64,000 bases of DNA from Takakia lepidozioides (Eukaryota; Streptophyta; Takakiopsida; Takakiales; Takakiaceae), in the NCBI GenBank assembly GCA_030704615.1, contig CM060731.1:44704001-44768000 (forward strand). Direction: 5' to 3'. Positions within the stretch are counted from its first letter, which is position 1, and every line of letters starts with the position of its first letter. Below are positions 30,290-41,459 of the stretch, in pieces. Below the pieces are notes generated by a model, which worked only from the letters and a program-made list of their open reading frames with translations, had not been told where the DNA came from and did not search any database. The position numbers were made by a program, and so were the translations under genes.

Positions 30290-31238
30290 TGGGCCGCATG
30301 TATTCAGGCTACTCATGAACTCCTTACGCTCCATCTACACGTTTTTTACCCGTCTGGCAAACCCAGAACAGTACGTGTGTGTGCACAAATTCTTTGAAAT
30401 GCAGCACATATTTCCAAGCGAATTCGTGATTTTGGAGTATCACTTGGAACGTGTCCGTCTGCACCGTCTCTTGCAAAGCGTTGTGTTGGTTGCATCGTTC
30501 ACGTCACCACATACTCTCCTTATCTTCTCTATGCTCATTTCTCAGTAGCCTCTTTGCAGCAATCTCTCTGTCAATTACATATTTCACACTCAGATCATTA
30601 ATTAAGTTATGATCGATAAATTTATTAAGGGAAGATTATGGCCGATAAAAAAGTTGTGGGCGCATCGTTGAAGCAAGCGAAGTGGGCAGACTTAGCCAAG
30701 AGTGTGGATGCGTGATGTAGAAATGAGAAGACTCTTAAAACCGAGGAGCAGTGCCGCATGAAAGTTGACAACTTGAAGAAAGGTTATCGATAGCTTTGAA
30801 ACTTTCTTGACGATTAGACTGTAAAGAATTTTTTCATAATGCCAGCTGGTTTGTTCTTTTGCAAGATGGCTTAGGCTAGGGACATACACAAGACAAGAAA
30901 TAAGGGTGTTGTCCCTTAGCTGTCATGAATGATAGCACTACAAGTGTTATTGGCTTTGTAAGAATGAAGGAGCTTAGCTCATGAGTACCGTGTTACTTTG
31001 CAGTATTAAGTTAAGTTGGTAACGTTCCCTACAAATGGCCTTGGTTTGAGGTCTGGGACGATCTGATAGGTGACACTCCTAAGCAATCACGGATTGGCTC
31101 TGGTCAGAAGCAACGCTACCTAACTTAGTACGTTCCCCTACCCAAGGGTGTATCGTGAAATTTCCATATTAGGGTAGTGGGGATCTCCTCTGTTCCCTAG
31201 TTGTTGCAATCTTCTTTGTCCTTTATCTTCTAAATCTA
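30290..31238. other. No gene recognised
   Basis: Contains an ORF at 30315-30548 without recognisable domains; it may be remnant host sequence from the right side of the Copia-2 insertion. No known gene was identified. Confidence 0.35.
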
Positions 31239-31609
31239 CCCTAGAGGCCGCTCTATTTCGACGGACCCTGCCGGAATCATTAAATACATGCAGGTCGCCA
31301 GGTCCGGCAGGCTTAATGACAATATTAATTATTTCGTTCAAGCTTCATCCAATTTTTCAGGAATTTGGCACCCCGGGTATTTTTTCCATTAAAGTAGGTG
31401 AGCAATGTCAAGATTCACTTACAGTTGACATTCTCTCTGGCAAGTCATAATTATGGTTAGCCATAACTCTCAAGCCATAGTCATGGCTAGTGGTAAATAT
31501 TTTTAATAAATCTCAAACTTTGTTTTTATTATTATTTGGACAGAATTTTAAAATATTTGTTCTCTCTTAAAGTGAATTAATTAAAGACGAAATAGAGCGA
31601 CCTCTACGG
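31239..31609. mobile_element. 371-base TIR element with TA duplication (Tc1/mariner-like MITE)
   Basis: The left end CCCTAGAGGCCGCTCTATTTCG and the right end, reverse-complemented CCGTAGAGGTCGCTCTATTTCG, pair at 20 of 22 positions. A TA lies directly outside each end (31237-31238 and 31610-31611). An inner palindrome (CCTGCCGGA ... TCCGGCAGG, 31265-31313) is also present. No ORF. TA duplications fit Tc1/mariner, but the exact superfamily is uncertain. Confidence 0.65.
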
Positions 31610-32007
31610 TATTCTCTTAGTGCCGTTGGGCTTTACCAATTACCCCCTCCTAGTGATGGTTTCTGTTGTCAGGTCCAGTTTTTCACTTCATCTCTCAAAT
31701 GCATTTATGTGTCGATTGATCGTCTGGTCGGCTGACTGGTTGGTTCATCCAGCCAATGGGCATTGTTTTTTTGTGGTCATTCCTGACCAAGATTTGAATA
31801 GTTAGTGGTTTTCTCTTAGAAGTACCAGCTTATTTGAAAGTAAGACATTGGGTGGTAACTTCAATGTAAACTTCTCTAGTTAGTTACATGTGACCAACCA
31901 AATTATGTCCACCTAGAGTTCAATGGCTTCTGTATTGGGGTCTGTGCAGGGATCTCACCAAGTCTGCATCTTAAAGAAATTGGCAAGGGTGATGAATTTA
32001 CAGGGAT

Positions 32008-33480
32008 GTGGTGGGGCAGGCAGTGATGGCAGGGTCTTTGGAGGGATGGTATAGTTGCCCTCCTTACCGACTTTTAGAAGACGAGATAGCACGAAAGTTT
32101 GCTAAAAAACTGGCCTCCTTCGAGTTTACAGCAGCCACTCTCCTAGAAATGTCGGACAGTCAGCTTGATGAAATCTTGGTGAAAGTGTTCCCAGAGGCTG
32201 CTATCGCAGCTAGACTTCGGTTCAAGGCTGCCATCCAATCCCAGAGAAGGAAGGTTGCTCCAGGTACCATTGTATCCTCTTGCATCGGGTGGCCGAAGAG
32301 ATAGTCACTCAGGTGCCTCTATTGGGTGATTTGGAATTGCGGCTGTTGAGTTGAACTTCTCTTGTGGGACTGTACCATTTGCAGATGAAGGTGGACCCAC
32401 TAAGAGAGCAAAGATTTCTAGAATGGCAATCACCAAGGATTTAGGTGTGTTACTTCTCTGTCACAACTTTGTGTCATTTTCCACAATGTTTTTGGCATTG
32501 TAATGCACTGTGCCTAATTGCCCCTGGTACTGTTGGGGAGTAGGATACTATGTTTCCTTCTTTCAAAGCACGCATGGATCTCTTTGGCACCAAAGAAGAG
32601 AGACCTACTGATCGTGCACATTTTGCTACTAATTAGCGAGGTGAGCATCTTCCAACCTTGATTTTGTTGTGTGCCCATACTTTAACAGTTGAAGAGGTGC
32701 TGCAAAAAATTTGGGAGCAACAGAAAGATGATATTGAAGGTCTCTTGAAGCGACATGGTCAGTTTTTACCGACCCACCTGTATGAACATTGCAAGGTATA
32801 GGTCACAACTATCAAAGATGCACCATGTTGTTGTGGCACAGATTAGTGCAAGGGGAAAAGATCTTGAAAGGGGATGACTTGTTTCAAATTGTGGAGGCCA
32901 ATAAACCCAACCTAACACTGCTTTTAGGGGTCTGCGGATGTGGAAAGACCAGGACACTTTTGGAAATTCTTTCAAGGAGTTTTGGTTTTTTTTGGTGGGA
33001 TCTAGCGAAAGAAATGGCGGTTCAAACGATCTGCAAGAAATTGCTAATCGACTAGACGTGATGCAAAATTTTGATTGTGGTTACAGCAGTATTGAGCAGA
33101 GCGTATTTGCTCAGAAAATGCTTGGAGCTAGAGGAAAATCTCACACCTCTTGATTGGCTCTTTATGCAAATCCAATTTTGAAAGTTCGATGTGGGTGACA
33201 TTTTTTTTCCCCTTACTATGGATCTGTTTGAATTGGTTGTTGATGCCCCTCTGAATGTCGTACATATCCTTGGATATAGTCGCCTGGTTGAGAAGATCCA
33301 AAGAAAAGATTCGTGTAGCAGCAAGCTTTTGTTTGTAACGCCTAAGCTCTTGTCAACAAACTGAAGAACAAGTTTGCATCCAATGCTGATGCCAGAAAAC
33401 CCTTTCTCTCTCCAGTAATTGACACCTTGAGACGGATCTCAAGTGCCTCAACAGCTGCCTGCATAATATCTGGAACGGGT
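32008..33480 (+). pseudogene. Crinkler (CRN/RHS)-like P-loop NTPase gene, degraded
   Basis: A helical domain (LLEDEIARKFAKKLASFEFT, LLEMSDSQLDEIL; 32071-32265) is followed by an exon at about 32685-32798 (EEVLQKIWEQQKDDIEGLLK). From about 32840 the NTPase reads LTLLLGVCGCGKTRTLLEIL (Walker A GxxGxGKT), then after a T8 homopolymer the frame shifts to FFLVGSSERNGGSNDLQEIA. Further frames contain SIEQSVFAQKM and LEENLTPLDWLFMQIQF. The order P-loop, GNGGS.DL, LTP..WL..Q matches the NTPase module of Crinkler/RHS-type proteins found in oomycetes, fungi, algae and some plants. Stops and frameshifts after 33170 suggest decay. The function is unknown. Confidence 0.5.
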
Positions 33481-35867
33481 ACCTTCATGATTGTGAAGAC
33501 ACAAAATATTATGGGAAGCAGCATTGCCAAAGAGATCAACAGTTCTATTCTGTCTTTGACAATTTCGGGTTTGAGAACATAGAAAGACCATGGCTTATGT
33601 GGAGAAGTTTTTCAATGTTAAGGATGCACTGAAATTGAATCATACTGGTCAGTCAACATGGAATTTTACCTTGCCATTGTATTAGACACTCGAAGAAATA
33701 GATGACTGATTAGACTCTGTGACCAACTTTGTGATCAGGCTATAAACATCACACTCACCCTCCAGTGTTGAGCATCTAAAACCATAACGGACTAAACCCC
33801 AAAGATCTGAACCACAAATAGGCACAAGAAGAGAAAGACAAGGATGGCAAAACATGGGGCACACCTCTGCCAGGAACCTAAGATGGATGCAACACTGACT
33901 GAAGAAAAAGAGAGGGAATCTGAAAACCTTCAAAACCCTAAATGCACTCGCTCTTTGGTGTAGAGATCTAAGCAATGGCGTACAAACCTGATTATGGAGA
34001 ACACATAGCAAGTTTGCCAACATACAAGAAGAGCAGATTGAGTAACTTGAGCTAGGAAATTGCAAGAAGAAATCAAAACCCTAACCAAGATCTGAAACCC
34101 TAATGAAAAGATCAACTGCACCAAGGTTGCACGATAAGGTACTCTAGAGTGACCAGGAGCTTTGTGATCACAACCTGAATATCACAATAAAAGGACTTTC
34201 AAAAGGAGAATCCTCGTCCACCCACAATATCTTCCATACAAAATGTTTCCTGAGCAGATATGAGTGATTAAGGGAAGATCCTCAAAGGAGGTATACCTGC
34301 AGGAGCTCTCAAGAGGTCTGCTGCTTCAAGTTTTCTTGCACCAAGGAGACCCAGAAAGGACTTAATATCTTCAAAGGGTTAGTAACTTAAAGTCCCTTCT
34401 ATTAGTCTTGACCTTCTGCGCAGCTAGCGCCACCACGATTTCAGACTTATGCGCTTCTGTTGTGTCAAGTCTGGCAATGGCCAACTCCATGTTTGCCATC
34501 TTGAAGGAAGCAAGGAGAAGAAATGCAAGGCGGACAGAAAGAGCAGCTACCTACCTCATGCAGGATGAGAGAGAAAGGGCTTGACCTGCACCCTTGAACA
34601 CCAGCAGTGATAGAACAGAGGACTCTCAAACCTTTGGCCAACCCTTTACCAAACCCTTGCACAGAAGTATTTCACTAAAGTGAAGGAATTGAATTTTTTA
34701 CTGTTTACATGGGGTACTTTCCCATTGCCCTTTATCCCTCCCTATATACCTACATCACCAATACTCATACCAATATCCAACTTCTCTAACGCCGTGTATG
34801 TTCGTATGTTCAGGGGCAGGAGAAGTGTATTAAATGTACCCTAGATGTCTGGTTCATGTCCGGGTCTCGGATTTTACCAACCCAGGCACATATCTAAAGC
34901 CAGCAATGCAGACAGAACTCACATGCACCTACAAAGCCATTTGGTGTCACAAGTTTCCCACACTGACTGGAAATTTGTGAGGAATACATGTCTTTCCATG
35001 CAGAACCAAATCGATATGGTCCCAACAAATTAGTATTCAAACAATCAGTACATGACACAAACAGGTAACTGGAATGGGGAGCAATAGGAAAGTGTACCAA
35101 GGGAGCATATTGTTCTCCAAAACAGGCAGCATGCCCAGATGGTCGCATATTCTCAAAATCACTTCCACTTCTATGTGATAGGGAGACCCCAAAATTCTTA
35201 ATGGAGGCCCCGAAGAACTGCTGTTCTCCACGAAAACAAGTCTGAAGCACCAATTTGGCGCCTGGATTTCCATGGCCAGCAAATCCCTCCAAACAGTGCA
35301 ACCATGGCTAGGTAAGAGCTCAATGGTTCTCTCGTGATCACATACCCTACAATGTAACAGCTAGGCCTTCAGAGGTCTCAGACACAAGGGCAGACAGCAG
35401 ATATGGTGATGCTAACTTCTCAACTGGCCAACCACAGCATTGGGTCCCAACATCTGTGCAAACCCTCAGACACGCAAGATATTCAAATTGATAAGGGATT
35501 GACCGTCATCCGCTACTATTCTCTGCGACAATAGATACAAAGATGTACAAACCCACCCTAACCTGGACACAGAGACGTCGCATCAAGCGTTGGAAGCATG
35601 GAAAGATGGCCTTTGACCACCTCTCTTACATAACGGAAAGTGACAGCTGCACTGCAGCCACAGAGACACACTCAACTTTCCAAAACAAATAACCACAGAG
35701 AGAGGACCACTATTGATGTGCACCTAAATTGGTGCTTTGAGCATGCTAGATGGGGTCCTACCTGCTTCTGCTTGTCAATTTCCTCCACAAGCTACCAATC
35801 CTAATAGATGGGAAATAACTAAGCATCACGCACAAGAGAAAGTCCCCCATAACATTTTCCAACAGTG
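33480..35867. other. No gene recognised
   Basis: Only short ORFs without clear domains on both strands. The part nearest 35868 is the 3' flank of the U-box gene and may include its 3' UTR. Confidence 0.35.
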
Positions 35868-38800
35868 TTACATACACCCCTCAAGACCTGTGAAAGGAAG
35901 TGGCTGCTCCTGCTTCTTGATATGCTCTAGCAACAGGGCAGCCTTTCTCATAGCCCGTGGAGTGCCATCACGGGCCAATTCACTCAGTGGCACATGAGCC
36001 CCCAACTGTCGTGCTATGGCTATGTGGGCAGAGTCATTGGAACTCAATGCAAGTAAAACTGCTGCAGCATTCTCCTTGTTGCGGGGGGCTCCACTTCTGA
36101 TTATCTCAACCAATGTGGGGATGGCTGAAGCCTGGCCAATTGCAACCTTGCCCTCCTGGTGGGTGGCCAGAATGGCAAGAATTGCCAGGGCTTCATCCAC
36201 CATTCCCGCATTTTGGTCTTCCAGAAGTTTCATTAGGGGAGGTACTACACCTGCCCGAACTGCACGCGCCTTGTTACCTTGGTAGATTGAGAGATTGAAG
36301 AGGGCTGTGGCAGCATCTTTCTTTCCCCTTGAGCTCCCATCTCGGAGCAAATCAACCAAAGCAGGGATTGCACCAGAAGCCCCGATGGTTACCTTATTCT
36401 CATCCACCACAGATAGACTGAAAAGAGTTGCTGCAGCATTCTCTCGGGCTTCCTTACTTCCATTCCTCAGGACTTCAACTATGGGGTAGATTGCTCCGGC
36501 TAAGACAATGGCTCCCTTGTTGTTATCATTTATGGAGAGATTCAAAAGCGCAGTCACTGCATGCTCCTGGGTTTTGGGGTCACTTGTGGTAAGAAGATCA
36601 ACCAGGCGAGGGATGGCACCTGCCTCTGCAATGCAGACCCGATGTTCAACATTCCTTTTGGCCAACAATCGGATTTCTCCAGCAGCAGCCCTTTGCATAT
36701 CTATCTGGCCACTCGAGAGTTTTCTGACTAGAATGTCGATGGTGACTCTAATGCCAGACCTCTTCGGAACTTCAATTCCATGTGTCTTGCACCACTGCTC
36801 AATCAAACTGCGGAGAACGTAGTTGGGGGTCAGCTTTGTATGGTGTAGCGTTACACCTGTCTTAGGACATGTACGGTGTCCAGTCTCCAGCCACTTCTGG
36901 ATGCAGGCACGCTCATAGGTCTGCCAACCAATGAAAGAGTGGATCAAAGTTCATTTCCAATGATGTAATGTGAAGTGGAATAATGCTGCCCCACTTCCAC
37001 AAAGGGTATAGCAATGTTTCCAGAACAATCAACTGCTGTACAGCAGAAACCTCTAATCATGTGCAGCAAGGATCATTTCGGCGTAGGGGCTGATGGTCCT
37101 CCAACTTTGTTAGCTCCTGAATCATCCTATTTTCCTGTTGTACCCTGATCAAAGTACAGGTAGATGAAAATAACCTAAACACAAGCGAAGAAAAGGTAAG
37201 GAACCAACCTGTCCAGTGGCAACGAAGACTGGATCTTTCATCATCTCCAACGAAATAGGACATTTGAAATCATCTGGTACATTCAGGCGCCCTTCTTTCT
37301 CAGTACCCGCACCTGTTCCCACTTCACTGGCATTCTGAGATCCTCTATTCTCAATACCGGCACCAGTCCTTGGTTCAGAAAAATCATTGAAGCCCCCTGT
37401 CTCAGCATACGACCGTACTGTAAATTGAGTCCTTTCTAGTTCAGGGAGATCTATTTCTAAGTTCTCAGCCGGCAAAATCCTCCTCAACTTCCTCAAGACA
37501 AAGAACATTTGTTCAAAGCCCTTGTCATTGTCCCGAATCACTCCTTCAGGAAAGATGGCTCCTTCATAGCTTTCATTTTCCATGATCTCCTGTATTGCGT
37601 GTGATTCTTCCCTTATTGCCCTGGTGGAATTGAGTTCAAGTCCATTGGCCAGTCTGCCAAGCACTGCTGGATCAGCAGGCTTATCATCTATCTCACCCAG
37701 TACTGAAATCAAGTCTGCATGTAATCGTACATCTTGGGGATCCACCCTGCCTTTTGCTCTCATAAGTTGAGTGTGCAGCAGCTCAATCTGCACCACATGG
37801 CAAAGAAGCATAGTGAAAAATACGTGAAGGCAGAGGAAAGCTACTTTCACAGTTCAAATTCAAAGTGGATGCAAAGAAAATTGAAACCAACAGGAAAGAC
37901 ACAACCTTGAAGGATTAACCGTACATGATTAACTTTCAATCTAACTGGGCAGCTTTGATTTGAATGGACACGAAATGGACTATTTAACAATTATCATCCC
38001 TCGCGTTGAAACAGTGTCTAGCACTCTCCAAGAGCAATGCTTAAGAGGCCTTAAACACAATGTGCACAGCTTTCTCATATACATAGAGACAGTTACCTGC
38101 TCTTGCACTTCATCTGAGACATCAAGAAGGTCAAAGGGCAATCCATCCAACCCCTTCCCCATCTCTGCTGTTAACTTCTGAAACCGATCTGTCACTGCAA
38201 GTCTCTCCATTATCTGCCACACGCACCACAATCAATTGCTCACAATCTTTGATCATACCAGCACAGTATCCCCTTATTCGTTGAAGCTTCTCATGGCTAG
38301 CCCAGAGTAGTTAGGGGGCTGTGCCCACTGACAGGATTCATCCCAGCCCTTGCTGACGCTTCTCACAGCTAACCTGAGTGGTTAGGGCACTGTCCCTACT
38401 GCTCAATTTGTGCCGAGGCAGAAGGTTTCAAATTGAAGACAACCCAATCAGAAGGGAGGTCACAACATAAACCTGGTGACCATCCTCACAGGAGGGAGAG
38501 ACAACTCAGACTCATGGCAGAACCAACTAAAACAACCAGCAATACAACAGTCCGAAATAAAAAAAGGTGCCCTACCTGGCATTGACTACTAGCCATAAGT
38601 TAAACAGAGACAAGCAGGAACGATCCCAATTAAAGGTACACCACATCCAATTAATTATATCTCCATGCAGGCCAACGCCTACCTGCCAGAAGTGACCTGG
38701 TTTTTCCAAAATCGAATGTGACCAGAAGTGCTCACATGCCATTGGTAAATTTGAGAAGACGTACCCTGACCTTCTTGAAGAGAGTAACTACTTTTATTAA

Positions 38801-39402
38801 ATCTCAGAACTAAGACAGATGGAATCCCTGACAATTACATGCACAATGTACATGATGAAATATGGTGATGGTCATGCTGAACCAAGGAGCCAACTTCAAC
38901 AGGTAGATTACAAAATACGTGTATTCCATGATTCGTCCAGTGGAGGTTCGAATCATCTGGGGGTGGGGGCTTGGACGATCTTCATTCAGACAACATCAAG
39001 AGATTATAACTGCAGACATTCTTCTACTTCTACCCATACTCATACTCATACCTGTACGAGTCAAGAGACTTGCAACGGGTTCAAAAGCGAGGGTTACATG
39101 GCCATAAAAATAAGGAAATAAGAACGTACCAGATACAATGTGCTGCCATGATAGCAGAAACGAAGCAACTCCTTAGCGGAGCACAGCGCCCTATACAGCC
39201 CTTTGAAGCATGTGATGGCCGCATCCGGGAGAGGCAAACTCATTTCCCTGACCTCTTCAAACAAAGGGGCTAGTAACTTCACTCGCCTTACGAGGGCAGC
39301 ACATTCTTTCTTATGACTCTTTCTGAAATCTCCTATCAAGCTTATAGCATTCACTACATCAATAAGTGATTGAACTAGTGATTGTGAAGAGCCTTCCCCC
39401 AT
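35868..39402 (-). CDS. U-box E3 ubiquitin ligase with UND and ARM repeats (PUB13/SPL11-like)
   Basis: Four exons, all joining in phase 0 with GT/AG borders: 39402-39130, 38213-38097, 37787-37209 and 36920-35868, giving 673 residues. Residues 1-280 or so form the UND domain ([26 protein letters not shown]). The U-box spans the exon 3/4 junction ([22 protein letters not shown] | [12 protein letters not shown] ... CPKTG). About six ARM repeats follow ([46 protein letters not shown]). U-box proteins of this class transfer ubiquitin from an E2; Arabidopsis PUB12/13 and rice SPL11 act in immune signalling, cell death and flowering. Length and intron position in the U-box fit the family. No disruption was seen, so it is probably functional. 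Confidence 0.95.
38274..38470 (+). mobile_element. tRNA-derived SINE-like element, dimeric, in U-box intron 1
   Basis: Two related tRNA-like blocks lie in tandem: TGGCTAGCCCAGAGTAGTTAG...GGATTCATCCC and CAGCTAACCTGAGTGGTTAG...AGGTTTCAAATT. Each has an A-box-like and a B-box-like motif of Pol III promoters. It sits in intron 1 of the U-box gene, antisense to it. The 3' end is unclear. Confidence 0.45.
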
Positions 39403-41127
39403 CTAATACAGATCCTCAGTGGCCCTGCCTGCTGTCGCTATATATGTGTGTATATAATCTGAACTATTATATTACACTTGTCGATACGTATGCTATCTTA
39501 TTGCGCTTGTGGATGCCTTTAATCTGACAATCTGCTGGAGCCAAACGCCATCGTTCTTCCAGACCACCTACTTTCTTTTTCGCTATCCATATGCTTCTTA
39601 ACACTCCTGTGGTGGATGTAGCCGATACTGGAAAAACTCTTCCATTGGTCACCACAACTTCTCCTTGTTCAGACACAGTAGTCAGTGCCTCGTCGAAAAG
39701 TAGTCGTCCCAACCTCAGGCCTTTCTCAAACCTCCCATCTTCACACTGTTTCAAGCTTACTGCCTCGCTGTCGTCGACAACTGCCGTCCCGCATAACTTT
39801 CCCCTCTCCGCTCCCTCCTCCGAAAAATCTCACCTTGTTACTCCAGCTCCCCCAACTTCTGCGAAACAGATTCTCAGATACTCGAACAAGAGACCTGCTG
39901 CTCTCAGTGCCAAGGCTAATCACACTCCCACACAGTCTACCTCCCACACTCCAGATCCATGCGCATGTGCTCTCCGTCCAGCCAGCTCCCCAGCAACAGA
40001 TCGAGATGCTGCTACTTGCTCTCCCTCGCGTGCTCAAGCGTCCCCATTATACACACCAACCAACACGGAAAGCACACTCTCAGGCCAAGCCATCCTACAG
40101 CAAGGAGATCATCCCTGGCGTACCAAAGCGAATCTTTCCAGGCAACCATAGCATTCTCCAAACATGCCGATCAGGGATCCAGCTGCAACTCAAGCATGCC
40201 ACGAAACCCCCACCGCCTGCGTACGTGTTGGATTTGTTCCAGAAACATAGATACTAGAAACCCCAGCGCGCGTGTGCGGGAGAGGGTTTCCAGCCAAGAA
40301 GATGACCACGTTCACGACCCACTCCTTAACCACGGTTGCGGGGTAGGGTTTCGGCTAAACCAAGTCGTTCAGTGGCCGGCGAGATTTGGCTAAACCTATG
40401 CTGGTGGACTTGTCTCTGCAGGTTTAGCTGAGACTGCCACGTGGTCATTCATTGGAGTATTCTGCCCGAATTGTTTTTTGGGGGATCGAACCGACTCTGT
40501 TTGTGCTTCATTTTGTGTTAGGAAAACTTTGATATGGTGGATGTAAATCTGATAAAATGGATGATTTACAGTTTGTAAGCACAGGTTTTCTCTTTGGGCA
40601 GTCACTGTTTCAATTGCCTTTTTTATTTTTATTTTTTTTAATGGCTATGCCAGTTAATTTTACTTTTACTTTTTTTTTCCCTTTTAAAGAGAGGGGAATA
40701 GAAAGTTATAGAAACTAGAAACCCTAAAAATAAAAAAAAACAAAACCCTTAGTTTTGATTTTGACCTTCAATTTTGTAAAAAACAGATTCTGTTAAAAAC
40801 ATATATATATATTTTTGCTCAGACTATCGTAGAATCTTTTGCTCAGACTATCTTAGACTCTGTTGCTTCCAGACACCATTCAATCGATAACCAGATTCAA
40901 TGTACCGTGACTCTGAATGCACAACATTTAAGAAAAAATGCACCATTTACTTTATTTTTTAAATGTAAAGTTTTCCAGGGCCACTGTTCACTATTTTTTA
41001 TTTTTTATTTTTGTTCACTATTATAAAGACAAAAAACAAATAAACAAAACTTGGACTTGTATGGTATCATTTAGCTGTTTCTTTTTTTTTCCATTTTTTT
41101 CTCTTTTGTTTTCTTTTTTTTTTCTTT
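39403..41127. other. 5' flank of the U-box gene and low-complexity sequence
   Basis: 39403-40400 has overlapping ORFs on both strands rich in Ser/Pro and Thr, none recognisable; it is more likely promoter and 5' UTR sequence. 40610-41120 is A/T-rich with T and A homopolymers. No gene recognised. Confidence 0.4.
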
Positions 41128-41340
41128 TTAAAGGGAAACACCTGGGAGCGACAGCTCACAAATCAGGCCCCTTGATAGAGAGAGGAGAAAATAACCTCTC
41201 AGTAACCTCGCCAAAAGGCTTTCAGATGCGACACCGCGCAGGGAAGGGGGAGCAGAGCGTACCCCACCCGTCAAGTAGCAGGATTTGACTCCAGGGTCAT
41301 CCGGATGGCACTCAGTGCACTTTACCAACTGAGCTACTGA
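41128..41340 (-). mobile_element. tRNA-derived SINE, family A, longest copy
   Basis: Read on minus it starts with an A box TAGCTCAGTTGGTAAAGTGC and a B box GGAGTCAAATCC about 35 bases later, as in a tRNA. A body (ACGGGTGGGGTACGC, CGCGGTGTCGCATC) and a 3' part ending CACAAATCAGG/AGGTGTTTCCC (reverse strand) follow. The same body recurs at 49160-49392, and the 3' part alone at 41431-41455 and 49009-49080. No tRNA fold completes on the 3' side, so it is not a tRNA gene. Confidence 0.7.
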
Positions 41341-41430
41341 CTGTTGGTTTTTTGGAAGTCGTGTTTCTAAGTTGCAAGTTTGAAAAAAGTGAGTGGTCCT
41401 TGTATTTTGTTTTTTAAAGTAAAAACATTT

Positions 41431-41455
41431 AAGGGAAACACCTGGGACCGACAGC
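41431..41455 (-). mobile_element. SINE family A, 3' end fragment
   Basis: AAGGGAAACACCTGGGACCGACAGC-like sequence matches the 3' tip of the family A SINE; the rest is missing. Confidence 0.5.
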
Positions 41456-41459
41456 TTTG

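Noticed and set aside
39467-40393. Divergent gene upstream of the U-box gene
   Set aside because: Overlapping frames on both strands with biased composition and no domain; more like promoter/UTR.
41280-41340. tRNA gene on the minus strand
   Set aside because: A and B boxes are present but there is no acceptor stem or 3' half of a tRNA, and the body recurs in another copy; called a SINE.
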